From Methylosinus sp. PW1 (GTDB taxonomy: Bacteria; Pseudomonadota; Alphaproteobacteria; Rhizobiales; Beijerinckiaceae): a stretch of DNA of 64,000 nt. Location of the stretch: contig NZ_JQNK01000009.1 in assembly GCF_000745215.1 (NCBI RefSeq), positions 2,294,001 to 2,358,000 of the forward strand, in the 5' to 3' direction. The position numbers and the translations under genes are program-made. Below are positions 34,180 through 44,378 of this stretch, piece by piece (within the stretch, counting starts at the first letter, position 1; every line of letters begins with the position of its first letter). The notes under the pieces were generated by a model. The model was not told the origin of the DNA. It ran no database searches and was given only the letters and a program-made list of their open reading frames with translations.

Positions 34180-34797
34180 TCAGGAGCCGCCGAAAAGGCT
34201 GCCGATCATGCCGATCGGATTGGTCCAGCCCGGCTTTTCTTCTGCTTCTTTCGCGCCTTTGCCGCCGGCCACCTTCTGGCGATAGGCCTGCGGCGGCTCG
34301 GTCAGATAGGAGCGAGTCGAGGCCTCGCCGGCGCCGCGCGTCTTCGGGCCGGCAGCGGAGCCGGGCTCGTCCGCGTCCGTGGTGATGGTGCAATGGCCGT
34401 CCGAGGCGGCGACGAGGCATTTGCGCGGGCCTTCTCCATTCTTGGAGCCGGCGACATTGGGATTCTCGTTGAGGCCCGGCTGGCGCGCGGGGGCTGGCGT
34501 TCCTTTGCGGCGCGCGATCTCCTGATCCACCGGCCAGGAGGCGGGGCGCTCGGTCTCCGCCTGCGGCGAGGGGAGCCCTTGGCGATTGGGCGGCACGACC
34601 AGCTTGGGATGCTCGCGGAAGACGATCTTCTTGCTCTCGTCCTCGTCGGAATAGACGCCGATGAAGCCGAGGACCGAGGTGAGCGTCGATTTGTCGTCAT
34701 AGGCCGCGGCCGGGACGACGCCAGTTCCGCCGAGAAACACGAGCGCGAGCCCGGCGCATGCCGGCGTGAGACGCAGAGAGGCTGTCGCCCGTTTCAT
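34180..34797 (-). CDS. conserved exported protein of unknown function (lspA neighbour)
   Basis: A 205-residue protein with a signal peptide (about residues 1-32, ending AAA). The mature part starts YDDKSTLTSVLGFIGV, has a Pro-rich segment EHPKLVVPPNRQGLPSP, two Cys (RKCLVAASDGHC) and a C-terminal WTNPIGMIGSLFGG. Proteins of this layout, with a VLGFxGV start and VVPP segment, occur next to lspA and the M16 genes in many Hyphomicrobiales as I remember; none has a known role. An outer-membrane or periplasmic location is likely. Confidence 0.7.
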   Translation of the reverse strand: MKRATASLRLTPACAGLALVFLGGTGVVPAAAYDDKSTLTSVLGFIGVYSDEDESKKIVFREHPKLVVPPNRQGLPSPQAETERPASWPVDQEIARRKGTPAPARQPGLNENPNVAGSKNGEGPRKCLVAASDGHCTITTDADEPGSAAGPKTRGAGEASTRSYLTEPPQAYRQKVAGGKGAKEAEEKPGWTNPIGMIGSLFGGS

Positions 34798-34933
34798 CGC
34801 CCAGATCTCCTCCCATGGGCGCGGCCCCGTCCGAGAGCGCGCGCGATTCCAAACGAGCCGAATTGTTACGGCCAGCTTAACGGCATTTTAGAGGCGTGTG
34901 AGGCTCCGGGCCAGCCGAAATCGACGCTGTCAG

Positions 34934-35473
34934 CTATCCGGCGGCCGGGGTCGGCCGCGCGGCGCCGGTGCGAAAGCTCTCCAGCAGCAGCAGGACGACG
35001 CCGAGAAAAATCGCCGCGTCGGCGACATTGAACACGTAATTGGCCAGCGGCCCCACCGGCAGGGCCGTGTGGAAGAAAAAGAAATCCGCCACCGCGCCGC
35101 GCGTCAGCCGATCCGCGACATTGCCGAGCGCCCCGCCCACCACTAGGCCGAGCGCCGCCGCGGTGAGTCGCCGCGGCGCCCGCCACAGCCAATAGGAGAG
35201 GCAGCCGACGATCGACAATTGAAAGGCGACAAGCAGCGCGCGCGTCGCTCCGGTCTGCGAGGAGAGCAGCGAGTAGGAGACGCCGAAATTCCACGACAGC
35301 ACGAGATCGAGAAAGGAGGTGAGCCGGATCGGCTGGCGCAGGCCGATGTCGAAGACGTGCAGCATCCAGAATTTATGCGCCTGGTCGAGCGCCAGAGCGA
35401 GAACGACCGCGACGAGGCCGAAGGCGCGAGGCGCGGAAAACCAGGGGCGATAGACCAAGACGCTTCCTCTCAT
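34934..35473 (-). CDS. lspA: lipoprotein signal peptidase (signal peptidase II)
   Basis: A 179-residue inner-membrane aspartyl peptidase that removes signal peptides from prolipoproteins. The catalytic Asp pair is in GNVADRL (about residue 125) and FNVADAAI (about 152), with four membrane helices. The start at 35473 (MRGSVLVYRP) overlaps the tldE stop (ATGA at 35470-35473), so the longer open frame is rejected. It ends with a short Pro-rich tail. The window has several lipoproteins that would be its substrates. Confidence 0.95.
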   Translation of the reverse strand: MRGSVLVYRPWFSAPRAFGLVAVVLALALDQAHKFWMLHVFDIGLRQPIRLTSFLDLVLSWNFGVSYSLLSSQTGATRALLVAFQLSIVGCLSYWLWRAPRRLTAAALGLVVGGALGNVADRLTRGAVADFFFFHTALPVGPLANYVFNVADAAIFLGVVLLLLESFRTGAARPTPAAG

Positions 35474-36765
35474 TTCGACGAAATGGTCACGCCCGAGGCG
35501 GCGATGAAGGGATAGGCGCAATCGCCGAAATTCACGACCTCTTTCGACACGGCGTGAACATCTTGCAGCAATTGTTGGAAATTCCCGCTCACCATGGTCT
35601 CGTTCAGGGCGTGCCGCAGCTCGCCATTCTCGATATAGAACGAGTTTTTGGCGATTCCAGAAAAATCCAGATTGTCATTGGGCGCGCCGCCGGAGAAGCG
35701 GGAGAACAGAATTCCGCGCTTCACCCCGGCGATCATGTCGGAAAGGCTGGTCTCGCCCGGCCGCACGCGGCTGTTGCGCACGCCCGCCGTCTGCGGCAGA
35801 CCGAGCTTGCGCGAGAAGAAATAGCCGACGTAAAAATCCTTCAGCACGCCATTCTCTATGATCGGCAGATCGCGCGTCGGCACGCCGAATTCGTCGAAAT
35901 CCGAGCCTTCCGAGAAATCCGCGGAGCGCGGGGCGTTGTCGAGCGAGAACAATGGGCTGGCGATGCGCTCGCCACGCTTGTCCTTGAACGGCGAGGAGCC
36001 GGCGAGCAGCGCCGGGCCGGAGAGCGCGCCCGCGATGGAGGGTAGCAGCCCGGTGAGGCAATGCGGCGTGACGATCACATCGCCGACGAATTTTCCCGCG
36101 ACCGGCCGGCGCTCCAGCGAGCGCTCGCATTCGGCCATCAGCCGGTCCACGCCGGCGGCCTCGTAGAGCGAGGGGAAGGGCGAGAAGGCGCTCGCACCCA
36201 CGAAGTTGAAAGAGGTGGTGAGCGGCCCATCCTTGGCCATGAACAAGGCGCGAAAGCCATGCTCGCTGCGCCGCTCGCGTTGGCGCAGGCCGCGCGAATT
36301 GGCGAATTCGGTCTCCCGATCGGTGAAAGCGTAGAGACAGTCGCGCAGGCGCAGCAGCGGATGGCGCGCGGGCAGGCTCGCCAGCAATTCGTCGATCTGC
36401 CGCCGCATGGCGGCGCGGTCCGGCTCCCTCGGGCCGTGATCGCCCGGCGGCAGCGAAGGCGCGTCGGCTATGTCATTGGCGGGATCGGCGACGCCCGCCT
36501 CGGCCGCCGTGGCTGCGGCGGCGATCGCCGCCTCCACCTCCTCGGGTCGGCGGCCGTTCAGCGTCGCGCCGCCGCGCTTGCCGTCATAGAAGAGCGTGAT
36601 CGTCGTCGTCTCGTTTTCCGTCGAGCGTACGAGTTCGATGCTGCGATGATCGAATTCGATCTCGAAATAGCGCGTGCGGATGCTCAGCGCCTGCGCCGCC
36701 GTGGCGCCGGCCGCTTTCGCTCGCGCGAGAATATGGTCGAGGAAGTCGTCCGTCGGCGCGCTCAT
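35470..36765 (-). CDS. tldE: TldD/PmbA family protein, TldE (PmbA) subunit
   Basis: A 431-residue protein. It lacks the HExxxH motif and pairs with TldD in a heterodimeric zinc protease that unfolds and trims peptides such as microcins and some antitoxins. Family marks are GVPTRDLPIIENGVLKDFYV, KLGLPQTAGVRNSRVRPG and the C-terminal FSGIAKNSFYIENGEL (each quoted in part). The start at 36765 overlaps the tldD stop (TGA 36762-36764), giving coupled translation in equal amounts. Confidence 0.9.
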   Translation of the reverse strand: MSAPTDDFLDHILARAKAAGATAAQALSIRTRYFEIEFDHRSIELVRSTENETTTITLFYDGKRGGATLNGRRPEEVEAAIAAAATAAEAGVADPANDIADAPSLPPGDHGPREPDRAAMRRQIDELLASLPARHPLLRLRDCLYAFTDRETEFANSRGLRQRERRSEHGFRALFMAKDGPLTTSFNFVGASAFSPFPSLYEAAGVDRLMAECERSLERRPVAGKFVGDVIVTPHCLTGLLPSIAGALSGPALLAGSSPFKDKRGERIASPLFSLDNAPRSADFSEGSDFDEFGVPTRDLPIIENGVLKDFYVGYFFSRKLGLPQTAGVRNSRVRPGETSLSDMIAGVKRGILFSRFSGGAPNDNLDFSGIAKNSFYIENGELRHALNETMVSGNFQQLLQDVHAVSKEVVNFGDCAYPFIAASGVTISSK

Positions 36766-38138
36766 CCGCGTCCTCCCAGAGTGACGCGGCATTTGATCGA
36801 CGGGCCGCCCATGCCGACGGCGATCGGCTGCTTCTTGCCGCACCAGCCGCCGCCCGCCGCCCAGCGGAAATCATCGCCCACATGGGTGACGCTCTTCAGC
36901 ATGTCGAAGGCGACGCCGGAGATGGTGGTGTCGCGAATGGCGCGGCCGAGCTTGCCGTCTCTTATCTCATAGCCGCAATTGACGCCGAACATGAACTCGC
37001 TGGTGGCGTCCGCCTGGCCATTGGTGGAGCGCTTCAGATAATAGCCGCGCTCGATCGCGCCGATCATGTCGGAGAGCTTGTCGTTTCCCTTGGCGATGCA
37101 GGTGTTGCGCATGCGCACCAGCGGCTCGTCCTGAAAGGAGAAGGCGCGCGCGTTGCCGGCGGGCTCCGCGCCCAGCATTTGCGCGGTGCGCTTATTGTGC
37201 AGAAAGTTTCTCAGCACGCCATTCTCTATGATCGCCACATCGCGGCAGGGCGTGCCTTCGTCGTCGACATGAATGGCGAAGGAGGATTTGCCGTCCGGCC
37301 CGCGTCCGCCATAATCGCCGAGCGTGATCTTCTCGCTCGCCACCAGCTCGCCGAGATGGTCGCCGGCGACCGAGCCCGCGAGCACGAGATCGGCCTCGCA
37401 TGTGTGGCCGATCGCCTCATGGGCGAGAATTCCGGCGAGCGCGGAATCGAGCACGACGTCGTGATCGCCGGCCTCGCATTGGCCGCCCTCGGCCTTGCGC
37501 CGCAAATTCTCGTGCAGATCCTCGAGCCAGGGCGCGAGCGTCGCCTCGTCGAAGGATTGGTCTTCTATCTCGCCGAAGCCGCCGAGAATGTCATAGAGCT
37601 CGACGATTCCGTCATTGGCGGCGACGCTCATGGAGACGACCAGCGCCGCGCGCGGCACGAAGGAACAGGTCGCGGCCCCGTCGCTATTGGCGAGAATCTT
37701 CTCGCTCGCATGGCTGGACAGCGAGATGTCGACATTGACGAGGCCCGGATAGCGGGCGCGGATCGCCTCGTCGAGCCGCCGCACGATATCGACGCGCTCT
37801 TCCGCCGAGAGCGGCGCGCGCTTGCTGCGATAATCATAGCTTCCGCTTCCCGCCGCAGTGGAGAGCGCGCCGGTCGCGGCGTGGCCGCCGGCGAATTCGG
37901 CATTGTCTTGCGCCGTGGCGATGACGGCGGCGAGGCTGGCCTCGTCATCGCCGGGCGCGGCGGCGAAGCCGAAGGCGCCGTTGCGATAGAGACGCGCCGA
38001 GAGGCCGCTGTCGCGCGAGCGTCCATTGGCGAGCAGCACGCCTTTGCGCATCATGATGCGGGAGGAATGATTGGCGTGCCAGCGTAATTCCCCATAGGCG
38101 GGCAATTGCGCCGCGCGCGCGACGAGCCGGTCGAGCAT
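36762..38138 (-). CDS. tldD: metalloprotease TldD
   Basis: A 458-residue catalytic subunit of TldD/TldE. The zinc motif is HEAIGH in LAHEAIGHTCEADLV (about residues 240-254), the HExxxH form of the family, and the Cys ligand is probably in FGVNCGYEIRDGKL further on. SFQDEPLVRMRNTCI is also typical. The start at 38138 (MLDRLVARAAQL) gives the family N-terminus. It leads the operon tldD-tldE-lspA-exported protein-M16-M16. Confidence 0.93.
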   Translation of the reverse strand: MLDRLVARAAQLPAYGELRWHANHSSRIMMRKGVLLANGRSRDSGLSARLYRNGAFGFAAAPGDDEASLAAVIATAQDNAEFAGGHAATGALSTAAGSGSYDYRSKRAPLSAEERVDIVRRLDEAIRARYPGLVNVDISLSSHASEKILANSDGAATCSFVPRAALVVSMSVAANDGIVELYDILGGFGEIEDQSFDEATLAPWLEDLHENLRRKAEGGQCEAGDHDVVLDSALAGILAHEAIGHTCEADLVLAGSVAGDHLGELVASEKITLGDYGGRGPDGKSSFAIHVDDEGTPCRDVAIIENGVLRNFLHNKRTAQMLGAEPAGNARAFSFQDEPLVRMRNTCIAKGNDKLSDMIGAIERGYYLKRSTNGQADATSEFMFGVNCGYEIRDGKLGRAIRDTTISGVAFDMLKSVTHVGDDFRWAAGGGWCGKKQPIAVGMGGPSIKCRVTLGGRG

Positions 38139-38257
38139 GTTCGCGGCCTTTCGGGTAAATGAGCTTCTGGCGGCAATATAGCGGAACAAGTCAGTGAGCG
38201 AAATGAGGACCTATCGGCCGCAGTCACGGAACACCATTTGCGAATAACGGCGCTCCG

Positions 38258-41200
38258 TCAATATTCCCATTCGACGCCGACGCCGAGCGAGGATTTGCCG
38301 TCGACCTTGGTTTCGCCCTTCACGCGGACATTCTTGGTGACGTCCACGCCGACGCTGACGGCGGTCTGCTCCGGCTTGGCGCCCGTGCGCACGCCGACGC
38401 TGATATTGTCCGAGATATAGCGCGAGGCGCCGACCGTCGGCCCGCTGGAGCCGCCGGCCTCGAGATCGAGCGAATCGACGCCGAGCGCCTTGCGCATTTT
38501 CTCGAATGCGTCGACGCCGGTTCCGGCGCCGGAGAATTGCGCGAGCGCCGTTGCCAGCTGCAGCGCCTGAAAGGCGGAGAGCGAGCCCGACGCCTTGGCG
38601 AAGAGCAGGCGCGAGAGCACCTCGTCCTGCGGCAGCTCCGGCGAGGAGGAGAAGGAGAAATTCGGCAGCGAGGCCGGGCCGGAGACGCCGATCTTGGCGG
38701 TGACGTCGCCCGCCGCCATCTCGGCGGAAAAATCGAGCTGCGGAACGAGGCCGCCCGCAAAGCTCAATTTGCCGCGCGTGAGATCGATGCGCTGGGTCAG
38801 CAATTGCAGCTTGCCGCGACGCAGATCGAAAGCGCCGTTGACGGCCGGCTTTTGGATCGTGCCGCTCAGCTTTAGCTCGCCGCCGAATTCGGCGTCTATG
38901 CCGCGGCCGCGCACGAAGATGCGATTGGGGGCGGCGAGCGCGAGATCGATCGTCGCGTCGAAGGGCGAGCGCTTTGCTGCGCGCGCTTTCTCCTTGGCCT
39001 CCAGCGCCAGCATCTCCTTGGCGAAAGCGCGCGGCGAAACATGCACCGCGCCGCGCGGCGCCTGAAAGGAGGCGGGCAGGCGATCGGGGACATTGACCTC
39101 CATCGTCGTCAGCGTCACGCGGCCAGAGACTTTCGGCGAACGTGCGAGCGGGCCGCCTATGTCGAGATCGAGATCGGCGGTCGCGGAGACGAGATCGCTG
39201 CTGACGAGCTGCGCATTCTTGGCCTTGATGCGAATGGCGCCGGGCATTCCCGCCTGCGGCTCGACGGCGATTTTGCCGGTCGCGGCGATCTGGCCGCCAT
39301 TTTTGGTGAGAGCGGTCAAGCGCGTGATGGCGATCTCGCGGCCATGTCCGTCGAGCTTGGCGTCGATGTGGTCGAGATAGACGCCGTTCAGCGGATCGGA
39401 GAAGGAGCCATTGGCGAGCGTCACGCCGCCTTCGATCGCCGGCGCGGCGACGGAGCCGGCGATGCGCAAATCGACATTGGCCTTGCCGCGCAGGCTCTGG
39501 CCATTGGCGGAGAGCGCCGTGTCGGCGAGCTTGGCGTCCGCCTCGCCCTTCACCTTCAAATCCAGCGCGCCCACCGCGTCGATCGGCGCCGAGCCGGTGA
39601 TGGCGAAGCGCCCGCCGGCGCCGAGCGCGATATTGGCGTCGAGGCTCGTGCGCGCGCCGGCGAGCGCGCCATGCGCGTCCATATCCAGCGGCGGCAGGCC
39701 ATTGCTGCGCAATTGCGGCGCGGAGAGCTTGGCGATCTTGATCTTCCAGTCGCCGCTCGGCGCTTTCTTGTCGCCGGTAATCCGCGCCTCGGCGTCCAAT
39801 GCGCCTTCGAGCGCCAAGCTGGCGTCGGCGATGGAAGCGATGGAGAGCGGAACGGCGCGCGCGCGCGCGGTGAGATCGAGCCGCTCGCCGATGGTTCCGT
39901 CAATGTCGAGCCGGCCGGCGCCGAGCGCGAGCGCTACGCCCTTCAGCTCGACCGCGCCGCCGCCGAGCGTGACGCTCGCCGGCGCCGCGAGGGCGATGCG
40001 CTTGCCGGCGCGCTGCGCCGAGAGAGACTGAATGTCGAGCCGCGTCTTTTCGCCCGGCGTCAGCGTGGAGCGACTCGCAATGGCGAAGCCTTCCGCATCG
40101 ACCGTGAGATCGAGCGCGGTGGCGGCGCCGGCGGGCGTCGCGACGAGGCGCGCTTTGGAGATGGTCTTGCCGCCGATATGGAGCGCGTCCACGGCGATGT
40201 TTCCGTCGAGCGAAGGTCGGCGCAGCAGATCATGGCCGGAGAGCTTGGCGCCGAGCTTCTCGATCGTGGCGTCGGCGGCGCGAATGCGCGTTCCCTGCGC
40301 GTCGATCGATATGTTCTGCGCGCCCTGCGAAGCGTCGAGGATGATGTCGGCCTTCAGCGCGCCGGAGAGCTTGCGCAGAGCGAGCGCGGAGAGATCGTCG
40401 AGATCGGGCGCGGCGAGAGAGAATCGCCCGCTGGCGAGCTTTTGCGCGTCGAGCGCGAGCGCGCCGCGGAGAGTCGCGCGGCCGACGGAGAGATCGAGGT
40501 CGTTCGCCGTCCAGCCGGCGTCCTTATGCGCGACGTTCAATTTGCCGCGCGCCGGGGCGCCGTCTATGGCGCCGTCCAGCGTCGCGGTCGCGACGAGCGC
40601 GCCGGTGAGATCGCGCGCGGCGCCGTGCAGCGCGAGCTTTTGGATCGCATGGCCGTCGAGATGCGCGCCGCTGAGCAGCGCCTCGAAATCGGCGTTGGGC
40701 TTGTCCGCGGAGCCGGTCGCCTTCACGGAAATTTCGGCGCGGCCGGAGAGGCGCGGATCGGCGGGCTTCAGATCGGCGATCGTGACCTTCGCGCCGACGT
40801 CGAGCGCCTCGCGCATCGCCGCGCCGTCGATCTTCGCCGCGACATGCGCGCCGCGCAATTCGAGCCCGTCGAAGCGCAGGCCGCCGCCGGGCAGCGAGGC
40901 GACCGCGCCGCCGAGCGTCACGCGCTCGCCCAGCAGCTTCTCCAGCGCAGGCGCTTCGAGCGACGGAACGGCCAGCGTTCCGCTCAGAGTCGCGCTCACG
41001 CGCTCGTCTTTCGGAACGCCCTTCAGCGCTATCGAAAGATCGAGCGGCCGCGGCGCGGCGTCGGAGCGGCTGCGGATGGCGATATCGCCCTCCAGCGCGC
41101 CATCGTCGCGCAGAGTGGCGGCGCCGGCGAGCTGCGTCACGCCGTCGAGCAGCGGAACGGCGGCGGGCGGCAGCAGCGGGGCGAGGCGCACGCCTAAATC

Positions 41201-42016
41201 GAAATCGAGCCGCCGCGCCGCATCCTTGCGAATGACATGCGCCGCGCCTTCGGCGCCGATCTTCTCTCCGGCCTTGGCGGAAAAATGCGCGGCGAAATCG
41301 TCGAGCGCGCCTTCGCCGGTCAGCGAAATATCGACGGGCGGCAGGCCGGGCAGAGCGGCGAGCCGCGCGATGGCGCCGCCCTCCGGCTCCTGCGCCGCGA
41401 GGGCGAGCGCGATCTTCTGGCCGTCCGCCGCGACATCGGCTTTCGCCGTAATGGCGCCCGGCGCGTCGAGCCGGCGAATGTCGAGCGTAAGATGCGCGCC
41501 CTTGTCGAGCGAGGCCTCGCCGGTCGCGGCGAATTTCGCCGCGGTTCCGAGAACGGGCGCGCCGAGCGACAATGTGTCCAACGCCAGCCGGCCGAGGCGG
41601 ATGCGCACCGGAAGATCGGGGAGCGAGAAGCCGCCGCCGCTCTTTTGCGTCGTCGCCGCAGCGTGCGAGGGCGCCGGGAGGCGGGCGATGTCGATCGCGC
41701 CAATGGCGAGCTTCTCTATATCGACGCGCAGCGAGAACAGCGCGGAAGGCGACCAGTCCAGCGCGATCTCGTCGATCTTCAGATAGGGGCCGTCCCTATC
41801 GGCGATGGAAATGTCGCGCAGCAGCGGATGCGCCGACAACGGGTCCTCGAAGGCGCCGATCTCCACTTTCATATCGGCGGAGGAGGCGGCGCGCGAGACG
41901 AGATCGGCGAGGAAGCTCTTGCCCTCGCGCGTCTGCATGCGCAGCGCGAGCGTTCCGGCGACGGCGAGCAGCGTCAGCGCGCCGAAGGCATAGGCGAGAA
42001 TGCGGCGAAAGCGCAT
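38258..42016 (-). CDS. tamB: translocation and assembly module protein TamB (AsmA-like, DUF490)
   Basis: A 1252-residue protein with one N-terminal membrane anchor (about residues 7-26) and a very long repetitive beta-strand body (Ala/Gly/Asp/Lys-rich, alternating pattern) that spans the periplasm. The last 350 residues form the DUF490/TamB domain (GRGIDAEFGGELKLSG, SRLLFAKASGSLSAF, GVGVEWEY at the end). It cooperates with TamA in outer-membrane protein assembly and in moving phospholipids to the outer membrane. Its start overlaps the tamA stop (around 42016), as usual for this pair. The length is normal. Confidence 0.93.
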   Translation of the reverse strand: MRFRRILAYAFGALTLLAVAGTLALRMQTREGKSFLADLVSRAASSADMKVEIGAFEDPLSAHPLLRDISIADRDGPYLKIDEIALDWSPSALFSLRVDIEKLAIGAIDIARLPAPSHAAATTQKSGGGFSLPDLPVRIRLGRLALDTLSLGAPVLGTAAKFAATGEASLDKGAHLTLDIRRLDAPGAITAKADVAADGQKIALALAAQEPEGGAIARLAALPGLPPVDISLTGEGALDDFAAHFSAKAGEKIGAEGAAHVIRKDAARRLDFDLGVRLAPLLPPAAVPLLDGVTQLAGAATLRDDGALEGDIAIRSRSDAAPRPLDLSIALKGVPKDERVSATLSGTLAVPSLEAPALEKLLGERVTLGGAVASLPGGGLRFDGLELRGAHVAAKIDGAAMREALDVGAKVTIADLKPADPRLSGRAEISVKATGSADKPNADFEALLSGAHLDGHAIQKLALHGAARDLTGALVATATLDGAIDGAPARGKLNVAHKDAGWTANDLDLSVGRATLRGALALDAQKLASGRFSLAAPDLDDLSALALRKLSGALKADIILDASQGAQNISIDAQGTRIRAADATIEKLGAKLSGHDLLRRPSLDGNIAVDALHIGGKTISKARLVATPAGAATALDLTVDAEGFAIASRSTLTPGEKTRLDIQSLSAQRAGKRIALAAPASVTLGGGAVELKGVALALGAGRLDIDGTIGERLDLTARARAVPLSIASIADASLALEGALDAEARITGDKKAPSGDWKIKIAKLSAPQLRSNGLPPLDMDAHGALAGARTSLDANIALGAGGRFAITGSAPIDAVGALDLKVKGEADAKLADTALSANGQSLRGKANVDLRIAGSVAAPAIEGGVTLANGSFSDPLNGVYLDHIDAKLDGHGREIAITRLTALTKNGGQIAATGKIAVEPQAGMPGAIRIKAKNAQLVSSDLVSATADLDLDIGGPLARSPKVSGRVTLTTMEVNVPDRLPASFQAPRGAVHVSPRAFAKEMLALEAKEKARAAKRSPFDATIDLALAAPNRIFVRGRGIDAEFGGELKLSGTIQKPAVNGAFDLRRGKLQLLTQRIDLTRGKLSFAGGLVPQLDFSAEMAAGDVTAKIGVSGPASLPNFSFSSSPELPQDEVLSRLLFAKASGSLSAFQALQLATALAQFSGAGTGVDAFEKMRKALGVDSLDLEAGGSSGPTVGASRYISDNISVGVRTGAKPEQTAVSVGVDVTKNVRVKGETKVDGKSSLGVGVEWEY

Positions 42017-44016
42017 CAGAACGACTCCCCGACGCCGATGAAGATCGCGAATTTATTCTCGCCGGGACGCCGGCCGAGCGGCGTCGCCACATCGAGGCGC
42101 ACGGGGCCTATGCCCGTGTAATAGCGCAGTCCTATGCCGACAGACGAACGCATGGACGACTGAAAGTCGGGAAACGGCGACGAAAAGGCGGAGCCGACAT
42201 CGTAGAAGGGCACGATCCCAATGTCGCGCGTCACCTTTATGCGCGCCTCGGCCGAGCCTTCGAGCAGGCTGCGTCCGCCGACCGGAAAGCCGAGGCCTGC
42301 GTCCGGGCTCAGCGAGCGATAGCGATAGCCGCGCACCGAGCCGCCGCCGCCGGCGAAGAAGCGATGGCTCGCCGGAATATTCTCTATGCTCGCGCCGACG
42401 ATGGAGCCCGCCGCCATGCGGCCGGCGAGCACATACCAGCCGTCCTCGTCCAGAGATTTGTAGCCGGTGATCTGCGTCTTGGATTGCACCATGCCGACGC
42501 TGTCGCCGAAGGCCTTCACATAGGGCGTGACATTGGCGATGGCGCGAAAGCCGTTGGTGGGCGCGAGCAGATCGTCGGTTCCGTCGTAATTGGCCGAGAG
42601 CGGAAAGCCGAGCAGCGAATAATCATGCGGGCCGAAAGCGTCGAACGTATGCCCGCGCTCGAATTCGAGCCCCGCCTGCACGGAGGCCGTATCGCTGAAG
42701 CGATGGCGGATCGCCGCCGAGCCATTGCCGTAATTGGCCCGGTAATAATCGGTCTTCTCGCGCACGAAGCCGGCGTCGAGCAGCAGATCGTTGCGGGAGC
42801 CGAACAGCGCCGGCTTCACGAAGCTCGTCTTGGCGCGGCCGATGACGTCCTCGAGGCGAATGGAGGAGAGGCCGTTGTAGCGCGCCGAGCTGCCGAAGGG
42901 CGCGAGGCCGCCCTCGACATCGAAGCGCAGCCGCTCGGCGCCGCCGAAGAGATTGCGATCGGTCCAATAGGCGCGCAGGCCCGGCCCGTCGACATTGGAG
43001 AAGAAAGCGTCCGCGCCCACCGCATGGGGCTTGCGCTCGCTGGTCTGCACGAGGATCGGCAGATTGCCATTGGCGTCGAGCTTTTCGCCGTCTTCCGCCT
43101 TCACCGAGCCGACCGCCTCGAGACGGCCGATAGATTTGCGCAGATCGGCGAGCTTCTTCGGACTATAGGGCTCGCCCTGCTCCAGATAGATGTAGGAGCG
43201 AATGACCTCATCATCTATGCCCGGCGAGCCGCTGGTCTTCACCTCGCCTATGCCGGCGCGTGGGCCGGGGTCGATCGTCACCACCACATCCATCGCCTTT
43301 TCGGGATGGATGATCGTCGGCTTCGCGGTCGCCACTTTGGCGAGCGGATAGGAATTGGCGCGCAGCGCGTCGATCCAGGCCGCCTGCATGGCTTGCAGCG
43401 CGGCGGCGCGGGCCGGCTCCTCCTTGTCGCGCTCCAGCGATTTTTTCGTGAGCAGCGCTTCGTCCAGCGGCTTGCCGCTGCGCGCGTCGAGCAGGACGAC
43501 CTTGCGCAAATGAAACAGCGGGCCGGGCGTGATCTCTATGCGGATGGGCGCCAGCGCCTGGCCGCGCAGCCGCTCGGCCGCCGCTGCTGCGGCGTCGGCG
43601 CCATGCCCGTCCGGCCGCACCGGAACGCCGGCGACCGTGGCCTTTATCTCCGCGTCATAATAGCCGCTCGCCCATAGCGCCTCGGCGAGGCGCGGGAAAT
43701 CGGCGACGACGCGTCGCGCGACGCCGGCCCCCGTGGGCGGAGCCTGCAGCCGCAGCCGCCATGCGCTGGAGACGTCCTGCAGATTGCGCGCGAGGCCCTC
43801 GGCCTCGTCGAGGCCGGCGAATTCGATTTTATAGGGCAGGGCGTCGCGGCTCGGCTCCGGCGTCTCCTCGGCGGCGCCGAAGAGGCCGAAAAAATCGAAT
43901 GCGCGGGCGGAGGAGGCGGCTTCCAGGCCGCCGAACGCCAAGAGCGCCGTCACGCCCAGAAAACGTTTCACATATTTCACTTCGCCAACGACCCGAACCG
44001 AGGATTGCCGCACCAT
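42016..44016 (-). CDS. tamA: Omp85-family outer membrane assembly factor TamA
   Basis: A 666-residue outer-membrane protein. After an export signal (about residues 1-40) there are POTRA domains (about 55-340; GPRAGIGEVKTSGSPGIDD, EPYSPKKLADLRKSIGRLEAVGSV) and a C-terminal 16-strand barrel (about 350-666) with RFFAGGGGSVRGYRYRSLSP, the VRGY loop of the family, and the terminal strand ending in Phe. The ATG at 44016 has AAGG eight bases upstream; the signal peptide may begin at an internal Val/Met near residue 16. It is the first gene of the tamA-tamB operon. Confidence 0.93.
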   Translation of the reverse strand: MVRQSSVRVVGEVKYVKRFLGVTALLAFGGLEAASSARAFDFFGLFGAAEETPEPSRDALPYKIEFAGLDEAEGLARNLQDVSSAWRLRLQAPPTGAGVARRVVADFPRLAEALWASGYYDAEIKATVAGVPVRPDGHGADAAAAAAERLRGQALAPIRIEITPGPLFHLRKVVLLDARSGKPLDEALLTKKSLERDKEEPARAAALQAMQAAWIDALRANSYPLAKVATAKPTIIHPEKAMDVVVTIDPGPRAGIGEVKTSGSPGIDDEVIRSYIYLEQGEPYSPKKLADLRKSIGRLEAVGSVKAEDGEKLDANGNLPILVQTSERKPHAVGADAFFSNVDGPGLRAYWTDRNLFGGAERLRFDVEGGLAPFGSSARYNGLSSIRLEDVIGRAKTSFVKPALFGSRNDLLLDAGFVREKTDYYRANYGNGSAAIRHRFSDTASVQAGLEFERGHTFDAFGPHDYSLLGFPLSANYDGTDDLLAPTNGFRAIANVTPYVKAFGDSVGMVQSKTQITGYKSLDEDGWYVLAGRMAAGSIVGASIENIPASHRFFAGGGGSVRGYRYRSLSPDAGLGFPVGGRSLLEGSAEARIKVTRDIGIVPFYDVGSAFSSPFPDFQSSMRSSVGIGLRYYTGIGPVRLDVATPLGRRPGENKFAIFIGVGESF

Positions 44017-44104
44017 AAGCGCAGCCTTGCAAGCGGTCCATCGCGTTAAGCTTAACGATACAACCTATGGTTAAATAAGCCTTACCTCCCGTCGACGCGC
44101 GTCG

Positions 44105-44331
44105 CTATCGGGTTCACATATTGCGAAACGCTGCAGCCGTCATGGCCGGGCTTGTCCCGGCCATCCACGCCAAGCCACTGAGAAACCGAATGAAAGCGTC
44201 CGCTATCGACGGATTTGATCTCGCGATTGGCTCCACGGGAGCTTCGGCGTCATATCAAATTTCTAAGACGCCTCGGCGTCCTGGCGTGGATGGCCGGGAC
44301 AAGCCCGGCCATGACGTCGCGGGGGCGAGGG
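44105..44331. repeat. MITE-like element, full copy 2 (family A)
   Basis: It begins ctatcgggttcacatattg and repeats nearly all of 3788-4033, including ggccgggcttgtcccggcc and its inverted partner ggccgggacaagcccggcc. The right terminal repeat seen in copy 1 (ending ctatcg read inward) is not recognisable here, so this copy seems cut at its right end. It fills most of the 362-bp gap 44017-44378 between tamA and the TonB receptor gene. Confidence 0.7.
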
Positions 44332-44378
44332 CGAAGCGCGCAAGCCGGCTCTGGTCGCCTCGGTGGCGTGCATCCGAT

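Noticed and set aside
39041..41197. 718-residue open frame antisense to tamB
   Set aside because: Shadow of tamB; compositional mirror with no domain.
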